A stretch of DNA of 64,000 nt. Source: Anaerolineae bacterium (lineage in GTDB: Bacteria; Chloroflexota; Anaerolineae; Aggregatilineales; Phototrophicaceae). The DNA lies in contig JAFLCG010000001.1 in the NCBI GenBank assembly GCA_017303635.1, positions 310,001 through 374,000 of the forward strand. Direction: 5' to 3'. The translations under genes were made by a program, and so were the position numbers. Under the pieces are notes generated by a model, which was not told the origin of the DNA, searched no databases, and saw only the letters and a list, made by a program, of their open reading frames with translations. Position 1 is the first letter of the stretch; the number at the start of each line of letters is the position of its first letter. This document shows, piece after piece, positions 1 through 11,205 of the stretch.

Positions 1-240
1 CCAGACGAGGTATGAACTGGCCCGGTAAGTATCGAAGCGCACCACAGCCATGTGTCCTGCCAGTCAAACTGAAAGGGCGGCTTGTCCGCCACCCCCTACG
101 ATGGGATGCGTGTAGCTTACCCCAGGTACGGGTCAGGTGCTATCGCCGCCTTTACGTGAGTTAATAAAAGCTAAATGCAGAGTTGATTATATGTTGACAT
201 AGAATATGTGGTGGGTGCTCAGAAATGAAAGCGACACCAT
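1..240. other. Left-edge intergenic region
   Basis: No gene is recognised here. One frame reads through to a stop at 26-28, so an upstream gene may end there, but only eight codons are visible. Positions 75-99 carry a short palindrome (GGGCGG...CCGCC followed by ACCCCCTAC) that belongs to the GTAGGGGCG palindrome family seen elsewhere in the window. An AT-rich stretch at about 160-215 precedes the next gene and may hold its promoter. Confidence 0.5.
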
Positions 241-1833
241 ATGAATGTTCGTTTCGCACATGTGTTGAAGATCGGGCTGGTGCTACTATTCCTGGCGGTG
301 GTTGTGCCTGTGGGAGCGCAAGCCGAAACTGAAACGCCCTTGCCAAGCCCAACTGACACATCCATTCCGACCAGTGTTCAAGCGACGTTTGGCAATTACT
401 ATAGTCTACTGCTTCAGGGGCCGGGATTAGAGTATGGTCTGATCCGGGAGATGGTGCCGGGTGAGGTGGTCACGATCACCGGGCGACTATACGCCATCAA
501 TACGTTTTACTGGTACACGGTCATCACTGCGCAAGGCGAATCAGGATGGGCGTGGAGCAGTGGATTCATTGATATTGTGCATCCAGCGAATGTGCCCGAT
601 GTGGCTCCACCACCGACCCCGGTGTATACCCCGTCAGCGACCTTGGATCCTAATCCCTCGGCAACCCCGACGGTGACTCCCACACCGGATGAGGCACTTA
701 CTGCCACGCCGACGGTTACCGTGACTCTGACTGCCAGCCTGACGGTAACTCCAAGTGCAACGCGAACGATGACACTGACGCGGACGATGACACCCACACG
801 GACGCTGACCTCGACGATGGATCCGAACGTGACATGGACTCCGACGCTGACACGGACACCCAGCCGCACCCCCACGCCCTATATCTCACCGACGCCGAGC
901 CGGACGTTCACCCGGACACCAACCCGGACGATGTCCCCGACGAATCATCCGACCCTGACGGCTACGGCCACACCGATCTTTGTAACCAATACGCCGTCCC
1001 CTACGCTGACGGCTACGGCCACCATCGTGTTTGAGACCAATACGCCGCTGCCTTCGGAAACACCGACCCTGATCCTGGCGACCAATACCCTGCCCCCGAC
1101 CTGGACTTCGACTCCAAGCGCAACGGCATCGGCGACGATCACGTTGACTCCTGAAGCGACGGCTACCGATACCAGCACGCTGGAACCCAGCAGCACCTAT
1201 ACCGCGCTGCCTTCGGCGACCCCGACGACTGCCTATACCGAGACCCTCCCTGGTCCGACACTCACACCTTCACGGACTTTCACACCCAGTCGTACTCCAA
1301 CGCGGACGCCGACCGTGACTGCAACCCGCACCCCGACACGGACATTGACACCGAGCCGGACTCCAGCGCCTTCGGCTACACGGACGCCGACGCGGACACC
1401 CACCGTGACGCGCACGCCGACGAATACCTTTACACCAACCATTACGCGGACTCCGAGCCGGACGCCGACCGCGACTCTGACCCGTACTCCGACACGGACA
1501 CTGACTCCGAGCCGGACGCCGACCGCGACTCTGACCCGTACTCCGACGCGCACGGCCACACCGAGCCGGACGCTTCCACCAACGATTACCAGAACGCCAA
1601 CCCGGACTCTGGTGCCGAGCCAGACACCGACTCCAACTCGGACGATGACTCCAAGCGCTACCTGGACTCCGTCGGTTACGCCGCTTCCGACCTGGACGCC
1701 TTATGCAACGTGGACCTGGACGCCAGAACCGAGCGCTACCTGGACTGTTGAAGCGCCCTCAGCTACGCCGACTTCACTGGAAACCGCGACCTGGACCCCG
1801 GAAGCGACAGCAACCGAGACTCCGGTCAATTAG
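241..1833 (+). CDS. Secreted SH3b-like protein with giant Thr-Pro repeat tail
   Basis: The product has 530 residues. Residues 1-28 form a signal peptide (hydrophobic [16 protein letters not shown], cleavage after AQA likely). Residues about 48-110 look like a bacterial SH3 domain ([21 protein letters not shown], then WYTV...GWAW). From about residue 125 to the end it is almost only Thr, Pro, Arg, Ser and Ala in imprecise TPTRTxTPS repeats, a likely extended, possibly O-glycosylated, cell-surface stalk. The DNA is a degenerate repeat of the same codons, so antisense and frame-shifted open frames over it are artefacts. Such proteins are common in Anaerolineae. No sorting signal or C-terminal membrane segment is seen, so the anchor is unknown. 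Confidence 0.85.
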   Translation: MNVRFAHVLKIGLVLLFLAVVVPVGAQAETETPLPSPTDTSIPTSVQATFGNYYSLLLQGPGLEYGLIREMVPGEVVTITGRLYAINTFYWYTVITAQGESGWAWSSGFIDIVHPANVPDVAPPPTPVYTPSATLDPNPSATPTVTPTPDEALTATPTVTVTLTASLTVTPSATRTMTLTRTMTPTRTLTSTMDPNVTWTPTLTRTPSRTPTPYISPTPSRTFTRTPTRTMSPTNHPTLTATATPIFVTNTPSPTLTATATIVFETNTPLPSETPTLILATNTLPPTWTSTPSATASATITLTPEATATDTSTLEPSSTYTALPSATPTTAYTETLPGPTLTPSRTFTPSRTPTRTPTVTATRTPTRTLTPSRTPAPSATRTPTRTPTVTRTPTNTFTPTITRTPSRTPTATLTRTPTRTLTPSRTPTATLTRTPTRTATPSRTLPPTITRTPTRTLVPSQTPTPTRTMTPSATWTPSVTPLPTWTPYATWTWTPEPSATWTVEAPSATPTSLETATWTPEATATETPVN

Positions 1834-1848
1834 GGTATGAGGCTATTG

Positions 1849-1874
1849 GCAGCCGCTGTTACAACAGCGGCTGC
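1849..1874. terminator. Convergent hairpin, candidate bidirectional terminator
   Basis: A perfect 12-bp stem (GCAGCCGCTGTT / AACAGCGGCTGC) with a 2-nt loop lies between two convergent genes and overlaps the stop codon of the minus-strand gene. There is no T-tract, so termination is inferred from position and stem strength only. Confidence 0.5.
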
Positions 1875-2776
1875 GGGCGGGGGAGTGCGTCCATCTGTTT
1901 CAGGGTGCTCATGCAAATCATGCCGTAGAGCGTGAAAGCGATTTGGCCCTGGTTGGAGATGACCAGCGCACCGGGACCAGCGCCCTGCGGAGGAAACTCG
2001 GCGATCAATTGGGTGGGGGTTGCACGGTGGATGAGGTCAACGGCATGGCGTTGATGCGTCGGGATGAGGTCAGGCAGTTCATAGACCCGGATGACGCCCG
2101 TTTCCGAGTCGCCGGTTGCCAGCAGTTTGCCATTGGGTGAGCAGGCCAACCGCCCGACCGGATAGTGGACGCTCAAGCGCTTGACGACTTTGCCGCCGGA
2201 ATCCGCCAGTACGATTTCGGTATGGGCAGCGGCGATGATGCTGCCCGCGCCCTCGCTGATGACCAGCAGGAGCGGGTCTTCATCGGTGGGTTTGAGCTTG
2301 AGGTCAAATGTGCCGACGCGGATTTGCTGCTGGTAGAGGTGCAGCTTCCCTTTTTCATCGAGTCCGCCCACGACTCCCATGACCGGATCAAAGGCCTGGG
2401 CGCGGAAGGGCAGCGTTCCGCTTTTGATTTCGAGCGGGGTATCCTTGCCATCGGCTTCCCAGACAAGTTCTTTGCCGCCCAGATCAAAGAGGCGGGCGCG
2501 TCCATCCACGGTGGAGTACAGGGTAAAGGTGGCGGTGCGGATGATGGGCAGGTGAACGCCATTCGGGGCGACCAGGCTGCCTACAAACTCGGCCCACTTG
2601 TCACTGGTGCGGGCGACAGCCTGATGCTGATGCTCCCCGATTTCAATGCCATCGCTTAACTGAAAATAGGTTGCCCGGTCGCGCTGGCTCCAGGCGACGA
2701 GCAGCGATTCTTTCTTCCCCGCCAGCAGGTCGAGCCGCTGGATGGCCTGATTGGTGAGGTGAACGCGCCAGGTCAT
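1859..2776 (-). CDS. Beta-propeller (WD40-like) protein of unknown function
   Basis: The product has about 305 residues if started at the ATG at 2776 (MTWRVHLTNQ). The open frame extends 47 codons further upstream, but those residues look non-coding. No signal peptide is seen. Repeating blades of the type 'GRLACSPNGKLLATGDSETGVIRVYELPDL' and 'IIAAAHTEIVLADSGGKVVKRL' indicate a cytoplasmic beta-propeller with WD40-like strands. It stands alone, between convergent and divergent neighbours. The closest WD40 signature is near the C-terminus. No catalytic residues are recognised and a function cannot be assigned. Confidence 0.7.
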   Translation of the reverse strand: MTWRVHLTNQAIQRLDLLAGKKESLLVAWSQRDRATYFQLSDGIEIGEHQHQAVARTSDKWAEFVGSLVAPNGVHLPIIRTATFTLYSTVDGRARLFDLGGKELVWEADGKDTPLEIKSGTLPFRAQAFDPVMGVVGGLDEKGKLHLYQQQIRVGTFDLKLKPTDEDPLLLVISEGAGSIIAAAHTEIVLADSGGKVVKRLSVHYPVGRLACSPNGKLLATGDSETGVIRVYELPDLIPTHQRHAVDLIHRATPTQLIAEFPPQGAGPGALVISNQGQIAFTLYGMICMSTLKQMDALPRPQPLL

Positions 2777-2981
2777 GGGGGGTGACGGTGTCCTGTTTGG
2801 GATAAATTGGGAAAAGTTGCGATATGTATAGGAAGAGTTTATCCCAAATTCGGGTGATCCGCCAAGCTGCCCCGGAAAGTCTGGTCGCCAACGACAAGCG
2901 AAGGACACGAGTCCCAATTATAATAACAGTCGCTTCACTCTGGGTGTTCGGTCAACGTTTTATTTTCGATCAAAAGACTTG

Positions 2982-4085
2982 ATGATGACAGACGATTTGC
3001 TCACTAACCGTATTCTGAAGGGTGATACGCTGGAATGGCTGGCAAAACTGCCTGAAGCCAGCGTCGATCTGATTTTTGCCGATCCCCCTTATAACCTGCA
3101 ATTGCAGAGCGACCTGTGGCGTCCGAACCTCACCCGGGTGCAGGGTGTGGAGGATGACTGGGATCAGTTTGAGACGTTCGCGGCCTATGATTCGTTCACT
3201 CATGAGTGGTTGAGCCGGGCGCGGCGCGTGATGAAACCGACAGCCACGATCTGGGTCTGCGGCACCTATCACAATATTTTCCGGGTCGGGGCGATCATGC
3301 AGGACCTGGGGTTCTGGATTCTGAACACCATCTCGTGGTACAAGTCGAACGCCACGCCGAACTTCCGGGGGGTGCGCCTGAAGAATGATGTCGAGTTCAT
3401 CATCTGGGCGAAGCCGAGCGCGGACAGCCGCTACGCATTTAATCATCATCTGATGAAGACTTTCAACAGCGGCAAGCAACTGGGGTCGATGTGGGCGATC
3501 CCGGCCTGTACCGGGCGGGAACGTCTAAAAGATGCCAACGGGCGCAAACTACATCCCACCCAAAAACCGGAGGCTCTGCTCCAGCGGGTGATTTTGGCCA
3601 GCAGCAAACCAGGTGATGTGGTGCTGGATCCATTCCTGGGGAGCGGAACGACGGCGGTGGTGGCCGCTCGCTTCCACCGGCGCTGGCTGGGAATCGAACG
3701 GGAGGATGCCTACATAGAGGCGGCGGAACTGCGGCTCGACCGGACGCAGCCGCTGTTGGTGGGAGATCCGCTGCTGGAGCAGGAAGCGCGGACGCGCGCC
3801 AAACCGGCGCGGGTTCCCTTCCGGGTCTTGCTTGAACAGGGTTTGGTGCAGGCCGGGCAGATACTCTACCTGGATACACCGGAGGCCGAGGCGATCATCC
3901 TGCCGGATGGTCGGTTGCAGAGTGCCGAGCAGACCGGCTCGATCCACCGTTTGGGGGCCTTGTTGAAGGGGGTGCCAGGCTGTAACGGTTGGGCGCACTG
4001 GTTCTATCAGGACACGGTCAGTGGAGAGCGCCAGCCAATTGATGTGCTACGCCAGCAGGTGCGAGCGGGCGTGGCTCCTGGTTAG
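2982..4085 (+). CDS. CcrM-like DNA adenine-N6 methyltransferase (orphan)
   Basis: Beta-class DNA methyltransferase of 367 residues. Motif IV DPPYNLQL lies near residue 34 and the SAM-binding motif LDPFLGSGTT follows near residue 215, the motif order of the HinfI/CcrM group; residues DDWDQF after motif IV also fit CcrM. The last ~110 residues (PFRVLLEQGLVQAGQILYLDTPEAEAII...) match the RAMA domain attached to CcrM. The family usually methylates the adenine of GANTC. No restriction endonuclease is adjacent, so it is probably a solitary, regulatory or epigenetic enzyme. TTG 2979, ATG 2982 and ATG 2985 are all possible starts, with no clear Shine-Dalgarno sequence. Confidence 0.9.
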   Translation: MMTDDLLTNRILKGDTLEWLAKLPEASVDLIFADPPYNLQLQSDLWRPNLTRVQGVEDDWDQFETFAAYDSFTHEWLSRARRVMKPTATIWVCGTYHNIFRVGAIMQDLGFWILNTISWYKSNATPNFRGVRLKNDVEFIIWAKPSADSRYAFNHHLMKTFNSGKQLGSMWAIPACTGRERLKDANGRKLHPTQKPEALLQRVILASSKPGDVVLDPFLGSGTTAVVAARFHRRWLGIEREDAYIEAAELRLDRTQPLLVGDPLLEQEARTRAKPARVPFRVLLEQGLVQAGQILYLDTPEAEAIILPDGRLQSAEQTGSIHRLGALLKGVPGCNGWAHWFYQDTVSGERQPIDVLRQQVRAGVAPG

Positions 4086-4165
4086 AACGGCAAGTCTCAA
4101 ACAGACAGCCCGTATGCGCGGTCGGCACGACCACATGCCCGACCGCCCACATTTCTAGATTCTAC

Positions 4166-4245
4166 AGGACTTACGCAGTTGAGGGAGAAATCGGGCGGGC
4201 ACACAGCCGTGCGCCCCTACAAGAAAACCTTTTTGCGTAAGTCCT
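4166..4245. mobile_element. MITE-like element, 80 bp, perfect 12-bp terminal inverted repeats
   Basis: The termini are AGGACTTACGCA at 4166-4177 and TGCGTAAGTCCT at 4234-4245, exact inverted complements. The interior has no coding capacity and contains a GGGCG...CACAGCCGTGCGCCCCTAC palindrome of the family described elsewhere in this window. No target-site duplication is obvious. Size, perfect ends and non-coding interior fit a non-autonomous miniature transposable element; no cognate transposase is in the window. Confidence 0.65.
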
Positions 4246-4267
4246 ATTTTATTGAAGGGCGTACCCG

Positions 4268-7200
4268 TCAGGGCAAGTCAAAGGATACGACCAGCCCTTC
4301 AAGTTTGCTCCAACTGCCTACACCAGTGGTGACGGTTGCGGCATTGCTCCCATCTTCCGGACTGAGGTACAAGTTGATGCCATCATCAAAGTAGATGTAT
4401 CCCGCGGTGCGGGAAGGGATAGGGTTTTGGGCGTTGGGGATCGTGGTGTTCACGGGAACCACCCCGCCTAACCCATAGATGTACATCTGCCGCTGACCTG
4501 CCGCCTCACACGTAAAGTACAGTTTCAACGAATCTGGGCCAAAGCGTGGTCCGTAACAGGCTGCGCCAGGCATCTGTTGTGTGATCGGGTTTTCGCGCAG
4601 GCTGTTGAGCGCCATGGCGTAGATATTCCGGCCTGAAGCTTCTTCGCGCACAAATGCCAGGTAGCGGCCATTGGGCGCAAGGGCGGGCGCGTAGGCGTTT
4701 TGGATCAGTGGCATGGGTACGATAGTGTCCCCTGCGCCAGCGATGATAAGCGCATAGATTGAGGTCATGCCACTGGCATCGGTCAACGCGATGAACAAGG
4801 TGCTGCCATCCGGGGAAAGCGCCGGGGCATACGGTGCGGGCTGCAAGCCCGCTGGGAAGCGCAGCACCATCGTGAGTTCAATCTCACCAATGGCGCGGAC
4901 CTGGGCAAAGTTGAGCGCAAACTGTTCGCTGGGTGCGGTCGGGTCACCGCCCATGTCTTGTACGACTGTGATCTGCCGGGCTGGGCTGACACTGGCAGCC
5001 CGAACACTCCCATCCGAGTAGTACACCAACACACCCCCTGTTGCTTCCGGCCCGTTACCCATCATATGGAAATGGAACGGATAGCGAGCCAGCGGCGCGG
5101 GCAGCCCTTCCATCGGCACCGGGATGAAAGTCTGCTCGCCAGTGTTGGGGTCTGGCGTCGTGCCTTCCGGCAGGGCAAAGAAGCCTACAGTGCCATCCTC
5201 CCGCGTGCCGACGACCACAATCTCTGCTGGTTTACGTCGCTGGGGATCATCGGGCAGGCAGCCGAAGCAGGCGAATCCATCCCCGGCCTGCGGCGGTGGT
5301 GATACAGGGGTCGCAATCGGCACTGACCCGCCACCATCGGGCGTGACCAGCACAGCAGGTTCGGGCGTCAAGGTCGGCGCTGCTGCGAACTCTGGCGGGG
5401 TCACGGTGGGATTCGCCACAATCACGGGCAGGGTAGCGGTTGGATTGGCAACTAGAATGGGCGGGGTGGGGCTGGCTGCCACCGCGAATCCGCCATCGCT
5501 GAAGCCACCGACTGCCGAACAGAGCTGGTCAAGCGGGCGATCCAACGCGGCGATCTTTTGATACCAGGGTGAAGCGCGATCCAGCACCACTTGATTTGCA
5601 GCCGCAGCGCCGACAGTCATCTGATCGCCTTGAATGCATGCAGGGGGTGCTACCACATTGGCGGGGGCCTGACCGGTATAGGCATAAGTGGTGGCTGCCT
5701 CGCACGGGTCGAGCGATTTGAGAATCCGGTACAGGGTTTCCAGACCAAGAGCGTCATTGTGTGTTGCCAGTACGCGGAAGTTGCCAGTGCAGGTGGCGTC
5801 CCCGCTGGTGATTTGTGGTAGGGCGGGCTGCAAATCGAGCGGCAGCGGATAAGTCAGCAAGGTCTGATAGCCGGCACAACCATCATTCATCGCGATGGTT
5901 GTATCCAGCGCGCCGCGCACCGAGTCGGAGTACGCTCGCTGCGCTGCTAACCCGACGGCTTGCCCACAGGTGTCATTGAGCATTCCATAATAGGTGCGGA
6001 TGGAATCGCTGGTGGAGCCGAGCGGCAAGACAGCTTCGAAGACGTCACAGGCTCCGTCTGGGTGGAAGCTTCGCAGATCCATACTCGAGATGAATAACGT
6101 GGCGAGCTTGGGCGCGAGGACAGGCTCCATCAGGCCAGCCTCATAACCGCAGTAGGCCAGCGCCATTGGCAGCACCAGTGATTCTTCCGGCATGGTGTAC
6201 TCGGTCACCCCGCCGTAAGCCAGGTCGAGCAGGAATGAGCAGAACAATCCAACCCGGTCAGGATCAATCTTGAGCGCCGTCATGAACGATTGGGCGACGG
6301 GGGCACCCTGGAAAATTGTGACATACGCCATCTGACCTTCCAGGTAGGACCCGGTTGGTGAGCCACAATCCGGGAATTCGATGGCCTGCTGCGCACCGCC
6401 CCCCAGGAATAGATCATCTATCTGGGTCTGCACCGCTGCGCAGGGATCTGGCTCGCTGATGAGTGAGAGCGCCAGGAAGGTCGGTAGTGTATCCAGTTGC
6501 GGGAGCAAGTCCGGGCAACTTTGCATGCGTGCAGCCGCATCACGCACCTTCTGTACAGCTGGCACCAGCAATCCAATCTGCTCTTGCGGGACATCAATTG
6601 CCAGGTCGCCGGGGCCGGCTGGCACAGGTGCATCGGTTTGCGGGACTTGAGTGCAATCTCCTCCGGTACGGGTGACAAAGCCTGCCACCCAACCGCCATT
6701 GACCTGCCACCAGGAGGAATCTGCATTACGACCGACCACCCCGTAAAGCTGGGTGGGATCGAGTGAGCCGACAATGGCGGCCTCGGTCGAAGGCATCTGA
6801 CGTACGTTGACCGGGTCGGTATCTATGGTCGCGACCACGCAGGGGCCGCTCGTGGGTAGCTCTGGCAGGATGATTACAGGCGGTACAGGTGATGGCGCAC
6901 AGCCGTTGGATTCCGCCGGACCGGCTTGGTCGGGGCAGGCATCGGCTGTGTCCGGGATGCCATCGCCGTCACTGTCCGGCGCGGGCTGCACCGGGCAACC
7001 TTGATTCTCACGCGGGCCGGAGAGGGTTGGGCAGGCATCCCCCGAATCAATAGTGCCGTCGCCATCCGAGTCGACGATCACGACCGGCAACGTCACTGTG
7101 AAGATGCCGGTGGCACGTGGCGCACCGTCTCCGGCGCAGACGAAGTTGATGACCACCCCCGCCGTTGTATTCGGCGGCACCACATAGCTAAGGCTGCCCG

Positions 7201-7414
7201 CCATGGTGCCGATCTCCTGAGCGCGGCTACTCCCGATCTGGGCAAAACAAGTGCGCCCACGATTACCGCCCAGGTCACGGATCGTGACCGCAGTGCCGGG
7301 CGGGCCGCTGATCGGCTGGACTTCAATCACAGGGTTGGATTGAGCAACGGAGGGCAAGGGGAGTAGTAAGAGCAGCGCAAGGAATAGTACCCATTGATAG
7401 ACTGATGATTTCAT
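4268..7414 (-). CDS. Large secreted multidomain protein (TSP type-3, SH3b, PD40-like propeller)
   Basis: The product has 1,048 residues. Residues 1-24 are a signal peptide ([16 protein letters not shown]). Two calcium-binding thrombospondin type-3 motifs, [15 protein letters not shown] and [15 protein letters not shown], lie at about 113-165. An SH3b domain follows at about 186-250 ([17 protein letters not shown]...[13 protein letters not shown]). The middle is Cys-containing and unassigned (270-640), then comes a Pro/Thr/Val linker (about 655-710). The C-terminal third carries TolB/PD40-like blades ([31 protein letters not shown]). It is probably extracellular, where the propeller and SH3b modules bind ligands or wall polymer. 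No enzyme motif is visible. Confidence 0.8.
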   Translation of the reverse strand: MKSSVYQWVLFLALLLLLPLPSVAQSNPVIEVQPISGPPGTAVTIRDLGGNRGRTCFAQIGSSRAQEIGTMAGSLSYVVPPNTTAGVVINFVCAGDGAPRATGIFTVTLPVVIVDSDGDGTIDSGDACPTLSGPRENQGCPVQPAPDSDGDGIPDTADACPDQAGPAESNGCAPSPVPPVIILPELPTSGPCVVATIDTDPVNVRQMPSTEAAIVGSLDPTQLYGVVGRNADSSWWQVNGGWVAGFVTRTGGDCTQVPQTDAPVPAGPGDLAIDVPQEQIGLLVPAVQKVRDAAARMQSCPDLLPQLDTLPTFLALSLISEPDPCAAVQTQIDDLFLGGGAQQAIEFPDCGSPTGSYLEGQMAYVTIFQGAPVAQSFMTALKIDPDRVGLFCSFLLDLAYGGVTEYTMPEESLVLPMALAYCGYEAGLMEPVLAPKLATLFISSMDLRSFHPDGACDVFEAVLPLGSTSDSIRTYYGMLNDTCGQAVGLAAQRAYSDSVRGALDTTIAMNDGCAGYQTLLTYPLPLDLQPALPQITSGDATCTGNFRVLATHNDALGLETLYRILKSLDPCEAATTYAYTGQAPANVVAPPACIQGDQMTVGAAAANQVVLDRASPWYQKIAALDRPLDQLCSAVGGFSDGGFAVAASPTPPILVANPTATLPVIVANPTVTPPEFAAAPTLTPEPAVLVTPDGGGSVPIATPVSPPPQAGDGFACFGCLPDDPQRRKPAEIVVVGTREDGTVGFFALPEGTTPDPNTGEQTFIPVPMEGLPAPLARYPFHFHMMGNGPEATGGVLVYYSDGSVRAASVSPARQITVVQDMGGDPTAPSEQFALNFAQVRAIGEIELTMVLRFPAGLQPAPYAPALSPDGSTLFIALTDASGMTSIYALIIAGAGDTIVPMPLIQNAYAPALAPNGRYLAFVREEASGRNIYAMALNSLRENPITQQMPGAACYGPRFGPDSLKLYFTCEAAGQRQMYIYGLGGVVPVNTTIPNAQNPIPSRTAGYIYFDDGINLYLSPEDGSNAATVTTGVGSWSKLEGLVVSFDLP

Positions 7415-7690
7415 TTGAAGGCTCCTGACTTGGGCCGTATGTGTGCTTCAGGGCGGTGATGAGCTTCGGTTTTCCCAGACTGCCTTTCTACTTGTTTTGC
7501 GCATACAGACTGACCGCTCTTCATCTTTTATCATGACCCGGGAGGGGGTGCTACAGGACTGACTGCTCAATTTCTGTTCACTTTTGTTATGTTCGTAATC
7601 TATTACCCCCAACAGTTAAGCTATTGGCGTGCCTATTCCGCCGTACACTGAAGAGAAACGACATCTTCCCAGTGTGGAATTGGACGACCC
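7415..7690. other. Divergent intergenic region
   Basis: This 276-bp gap separates the divergent secreted-protein and zinc-ribbon genes, so it must contain both promoters. AT-rich stretches at about 7,500-7,535 and 7,565-7,620 are the likely sites. No palindrome or RNA structure stands out. Confidence 0.4.
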
Positions 7691-9163
7691 ATGAATATGA
7701 ACCTGACTTGCCCGGAATGCAGTGGCCGCCTGCGGCTCGACCTGGCGACGACGACCATGCGCTGCCCGAAATGTGGCTATACCCCGACGACAGACCTGGA
7801 TGCGAAAGCAGCGGAGGTCAAGGCGCGGGGGCCGCGCAAGGACGTGGTGCTACGGAATACGGCAGGACTCAGTCCACGGGCGGTGGTGCTCTTTGATAAC
7901 GCGCAGGATGCGCTGCACCTGGGAAAACAGGATGAAGCAGCGGGGTATCTGAAGGATGCGCTCGACCTGGAACCGGAGTTCGATGACGCCCGGATGATGC
8001 TCGTCCGGTTGAGTGAGGACGAAGCGACCAAACGCGATCATTTGAGCACGATTCTGGCGCGTAATCCCGGTCATGCCGAGGCGATGCAGATGATGCTGGT
8101 GCTCAACGGTCGCCTGAGCGCGGACCAGATGGCGCGGGCGCAGGCAAGCGATGGTCCGGTACGGCAGCGGGCGAATGGGCCGGTGGGCGCCACGACCCAA
8201 TCCCCGCGCTGCCCGCGCTGCGAAGGCGATCTGACCGTGCTGGATGGCAGTGGACAGGCGGAATGCCGTTTCTGCGGTTGGCGCGGGGAAGCCCGGGCGG
8301 CGGGCGTGGGCGGCGACGATCTGCTGATGGCGGCCTTGCTGGAACGGCGGGCGCAGCCGGTGCGCTGGCAGATCGACCAGCGCGTGCTGCACTGCCAGAG
8401 CTGCGGCGCGGAACATACGCTGCCGGGCGACAAACTTTCCAGCCGCTGCCCGTTCTGCCACTCGACGCAGGTGTTGGTGCAGGATGCGCTGGGTTCGTTT
8501 GAGCAGCCGGATGGCCTGCTGCCGTTCGTCATCAGCCGGGAAGAGGCCGGGGCGCGAATCAAGGAACGCTTACAGGGGTTAGATGAACGCCTGAAGGGAT
8601 GGCTGGATGATAACCGGGTGGCCCGGGCGACCCTGAACGGCTATTACCTCCCGTTTTGGTTGTTCGATGCCCAGGTGACGGTCAACCGCACGCGCATCGA
8701 CCGCTCCAATTCGCGAATGGGCACCACGCGGGGATCGGTGCAGCCGGCCTATCAACACAGCAGCGAGCAGGATGGGGTGCTGAGCCTGCCAGTGTGCGCG
8801 GTCGAGTCCCCTCCACCGGCGCTGACAGCGGCGTTGGGTGCATTTGACCTGAGCAAGCTGATCCCCTACGATCCCGCTCAGTTGAGCCGCTATGGGGCGG
8901 AACTCTACACCCAGGATGTGGATGCGGCGGCGCTGACGGCACGGAGCCGGATCACCCAGATCATGCGCGAACGACACGAACGCCGCGGCGCGAACGATGA
9001 CCGCGATGTGACCATCAATGTCTACAGCCTGATCCAGACCATGAGCTACCGGCTGGCGCTGCTGCCGGTGTGGGCGGCGATCCTGGAAGAACGGGACGGT
9101 GATCTGCGTCCTGCGCTGGTCAACGGTCAGACGGGTAAGGTGGTGCTGGGCGTGGTGGGGTGA
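7691..9163 (+). CDS. Multi-zinc-ribbon protein with TPR-like segment
   Basis: The product has 490 residues and no signal peptide or membrane segment. It carries three zinc-ribbon pairs: CPECSG...CPKCGY (residues 6-28), CPRCEGDL...CRFCGW (about 174-197) and CQSCGAEH...CPFCHS (about 235-258). Between the first two, residues about 58-130 (VVLFDNAQDALHLGKQDEAAGYLKDALDLEPEFDDARMML) look like TPR helices. The C-terminal half (NGYYLPFWLFDAQV...ALLPVWAAILEERDGDLRPALVNGQTGKVVLG) is the domain found in zinc-ribbon proteins often mislabelled as PriA-like helicases. The function is unknown; a scaffold or nucleic-acid-binding role is only inferred. Confidence 0.8.
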   Translation: MNMNLTCPECSGRLRLDLATTTMRCPKCGYTPTTDLDAKAAEVKARGPRKDVVLRNTAGLSPRAVVLFDNAQDALHLGKQDEAAGYLKDALDLEPEFDDARMMLVRLSEDEATKRDHLSTILARNPGHAEAMQMMLVLNGRLSADQMARAQASDGPVRQRANGPVGATTQSPRCPRCEGDLTVLDGSGQAECRFCGWRGEARAAGVGGDDLLMAALLERRAQPVRWQIDQRVLHCQSCGAEHTLPGDKLSSRCPFCHSTQVLVQDALGSFEQPDGLLPFVISREEAGARIKERLQGLDERLKGWLDDNRVARATLNGYYLPFWLFDAQVTVNRTRIDRSNSRMGTTRGSVQPAYQHSSEQDGVLSLPVCAVESPPPALTAALGAFDLSKLIPYDPAQLSRYGAELYTQDVDAAALTARSRITQIMRERHERRGANDDRDVTINVYSLIQTMSYRLALLPVWAAILEERDGDLRPALVNGQTGKVVLGVVG

Positions 9164-9218
9164 TCCTCAACAAAACAAGCTCGTCTTTAGCTTCGTTCAA
9201 GTCATTGAACTGACCTGA

Positions 9219-9248
9219 TTGACAAGTCTTGCCATTCCGCGTTACACT
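9219..9248 (+). promoter_or_regulatory. Sigma70-type promoter of the E2 gene
   Basis: TTGACA at 9219-9224 is a perfect -35 hexamer. TACACT at 9243-9248 is a reasonable -10 box, spaced by 18 nt. It lies about 60 nt upstream of the E2 start and is followed at once by two CRP-like sites. Confidence 0.65.
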
Positions 9249-9280
9249 GTGCATATTCACAATTATTGTGCAAATGCACA
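9248..9280. promoter_or_regulatory. Two CRP/FNR-like operator sites
   Basis: TGTGCATATTCACA (9248-9261) and TGTGCAAATGCACA (9267-9280) both match TGTG-N6-CACA, the core of CRP-family sites. Their centres are 19 bp apart and together they form one 33-bp imperfect palindrome. Because they begin at the -10 box and cover the likely transcription start, repression by a bound dimer or pair of dimers is the simplest reading. The regulator is not in the window. Confidence 0.6.
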
Positions 9281-9306
9281 CTTACTGAGCAATTGATGAG
9301 GCGCGC

Positions 9307-10659
<1,353 letters not shown>

Positions 10660-10690
10660 AGAAGCTTCCTGCGACGAGTCGGAAGAAGAG

Positions 10691-10800
10691 TTCAACACAG
10701 AGGCACAGAGATCGCACAGAGCTTCACAGAGTAGGGACGAGGCACGCCTCGTCCGGCAATTGTAGGGGCAACCCAGCAGGTCGCCCGCTCGACCTGGAAA
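10691..10800. repeat. CACAGAG low-complexity tract plus two palindromes
   Basis: The gap between E2 and the VOC gene begins with an ACACAGAGGCACAGAG-type tract. Two back-to-back palindromes follow: GGACGAGGC-ac-GCCTCGTCC, and a GTAGGGGCAACCC-agc-AGGTCGCCC copy of the GTAGGGGCG family. Nothing else is visible. Confidence 0.6.
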
Positions 10801-10807
10801 AATACCC

Positions 10808-11200
10808 ATGACCCTTCACCTGCGAGTGGCACGACCCACTGACCATCTAGCTGCTGTCACCCGGTTTTACCGGGATGGATTGGGGTTTAGGGTGGTGGGT
10901 TCGTTCGATGACCACGATGGTTTTGATGGGGTCATGCTGGGGCATCCCGGTTGGCCGTATCATCTGGAATTCACCCATCATCGCGGGCATACGGTCGGGC
11001 GTGCGCCGACCCAGGATCACCTGCTGGTGTTGTATGTGCCGGACGCAGCCGAATGGAGCCAGTTGGTGCAGCGGATGGTCGATCACGGTTATGCGCCGGT
11101 GCTGTCCTACAACCCTTACTGGGATCAGCGAGGCAAGACCTTCGAAGACCCGGATGGCTACCGTGTTGTCCTGCAGAACGCAGCGTGGGAGAACGAGTAA
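10808..11200 (+). CDS. VOC (glyoxalase/dioxygenase fold) protein, YycE-like
   Basis: The product has 130 residues, the length of one two-module VOC protein. It begins LRVARPTDHLAAVTRFYRDGLGFRVVGSF and ends KTFEDPDGYRVVLQNA, both typical of YycE-like members of the glyoxalase/bleomycin-resistance superfamily. Candidate metal-site residues include H56/E58 in YHLEFTHH and the Glu of FEDPDGYRV, but metal use is not established. The stop is 5 bp before the next start, so it is probably co-transcribed with the esterase. The substrate is unknown. Confidence 0.8.
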   Translation: MTLHLRVARPTDHLAAVTRFYRDGLGFRVVGSFDDHDGFDGVMLGHPGWPYHLEFTHHRGHTVGRAPTQDHLLVLYVPDAAEWSQLVQRMVDHGYAPVLSYNPYWDQRGKTFEDPDGYRVVLQNAAWENE

Positions 11201-11205
11201 CGGTT

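Noticed and set aside
507..1559. Minus-strand frames rich in Val-Gly-Val opposite the Thr-Pro repeats
   Set aside because: They are the complement of ACN/CCN codon repeats; a repeat artefact.
4179..4394. 71-codon plus-strand frame containing GGHTAVRPYKK
   Set aside because: It is a read-through of the MITE-like element and the antisense of the secreted-protein gene.
10951..11205. N-terminal extension of the esterase frame over the VOC gene
   Set aside because: Out of frame with VOC and with no ribosome binding site; ATG 11206 gives the normal esterase start.
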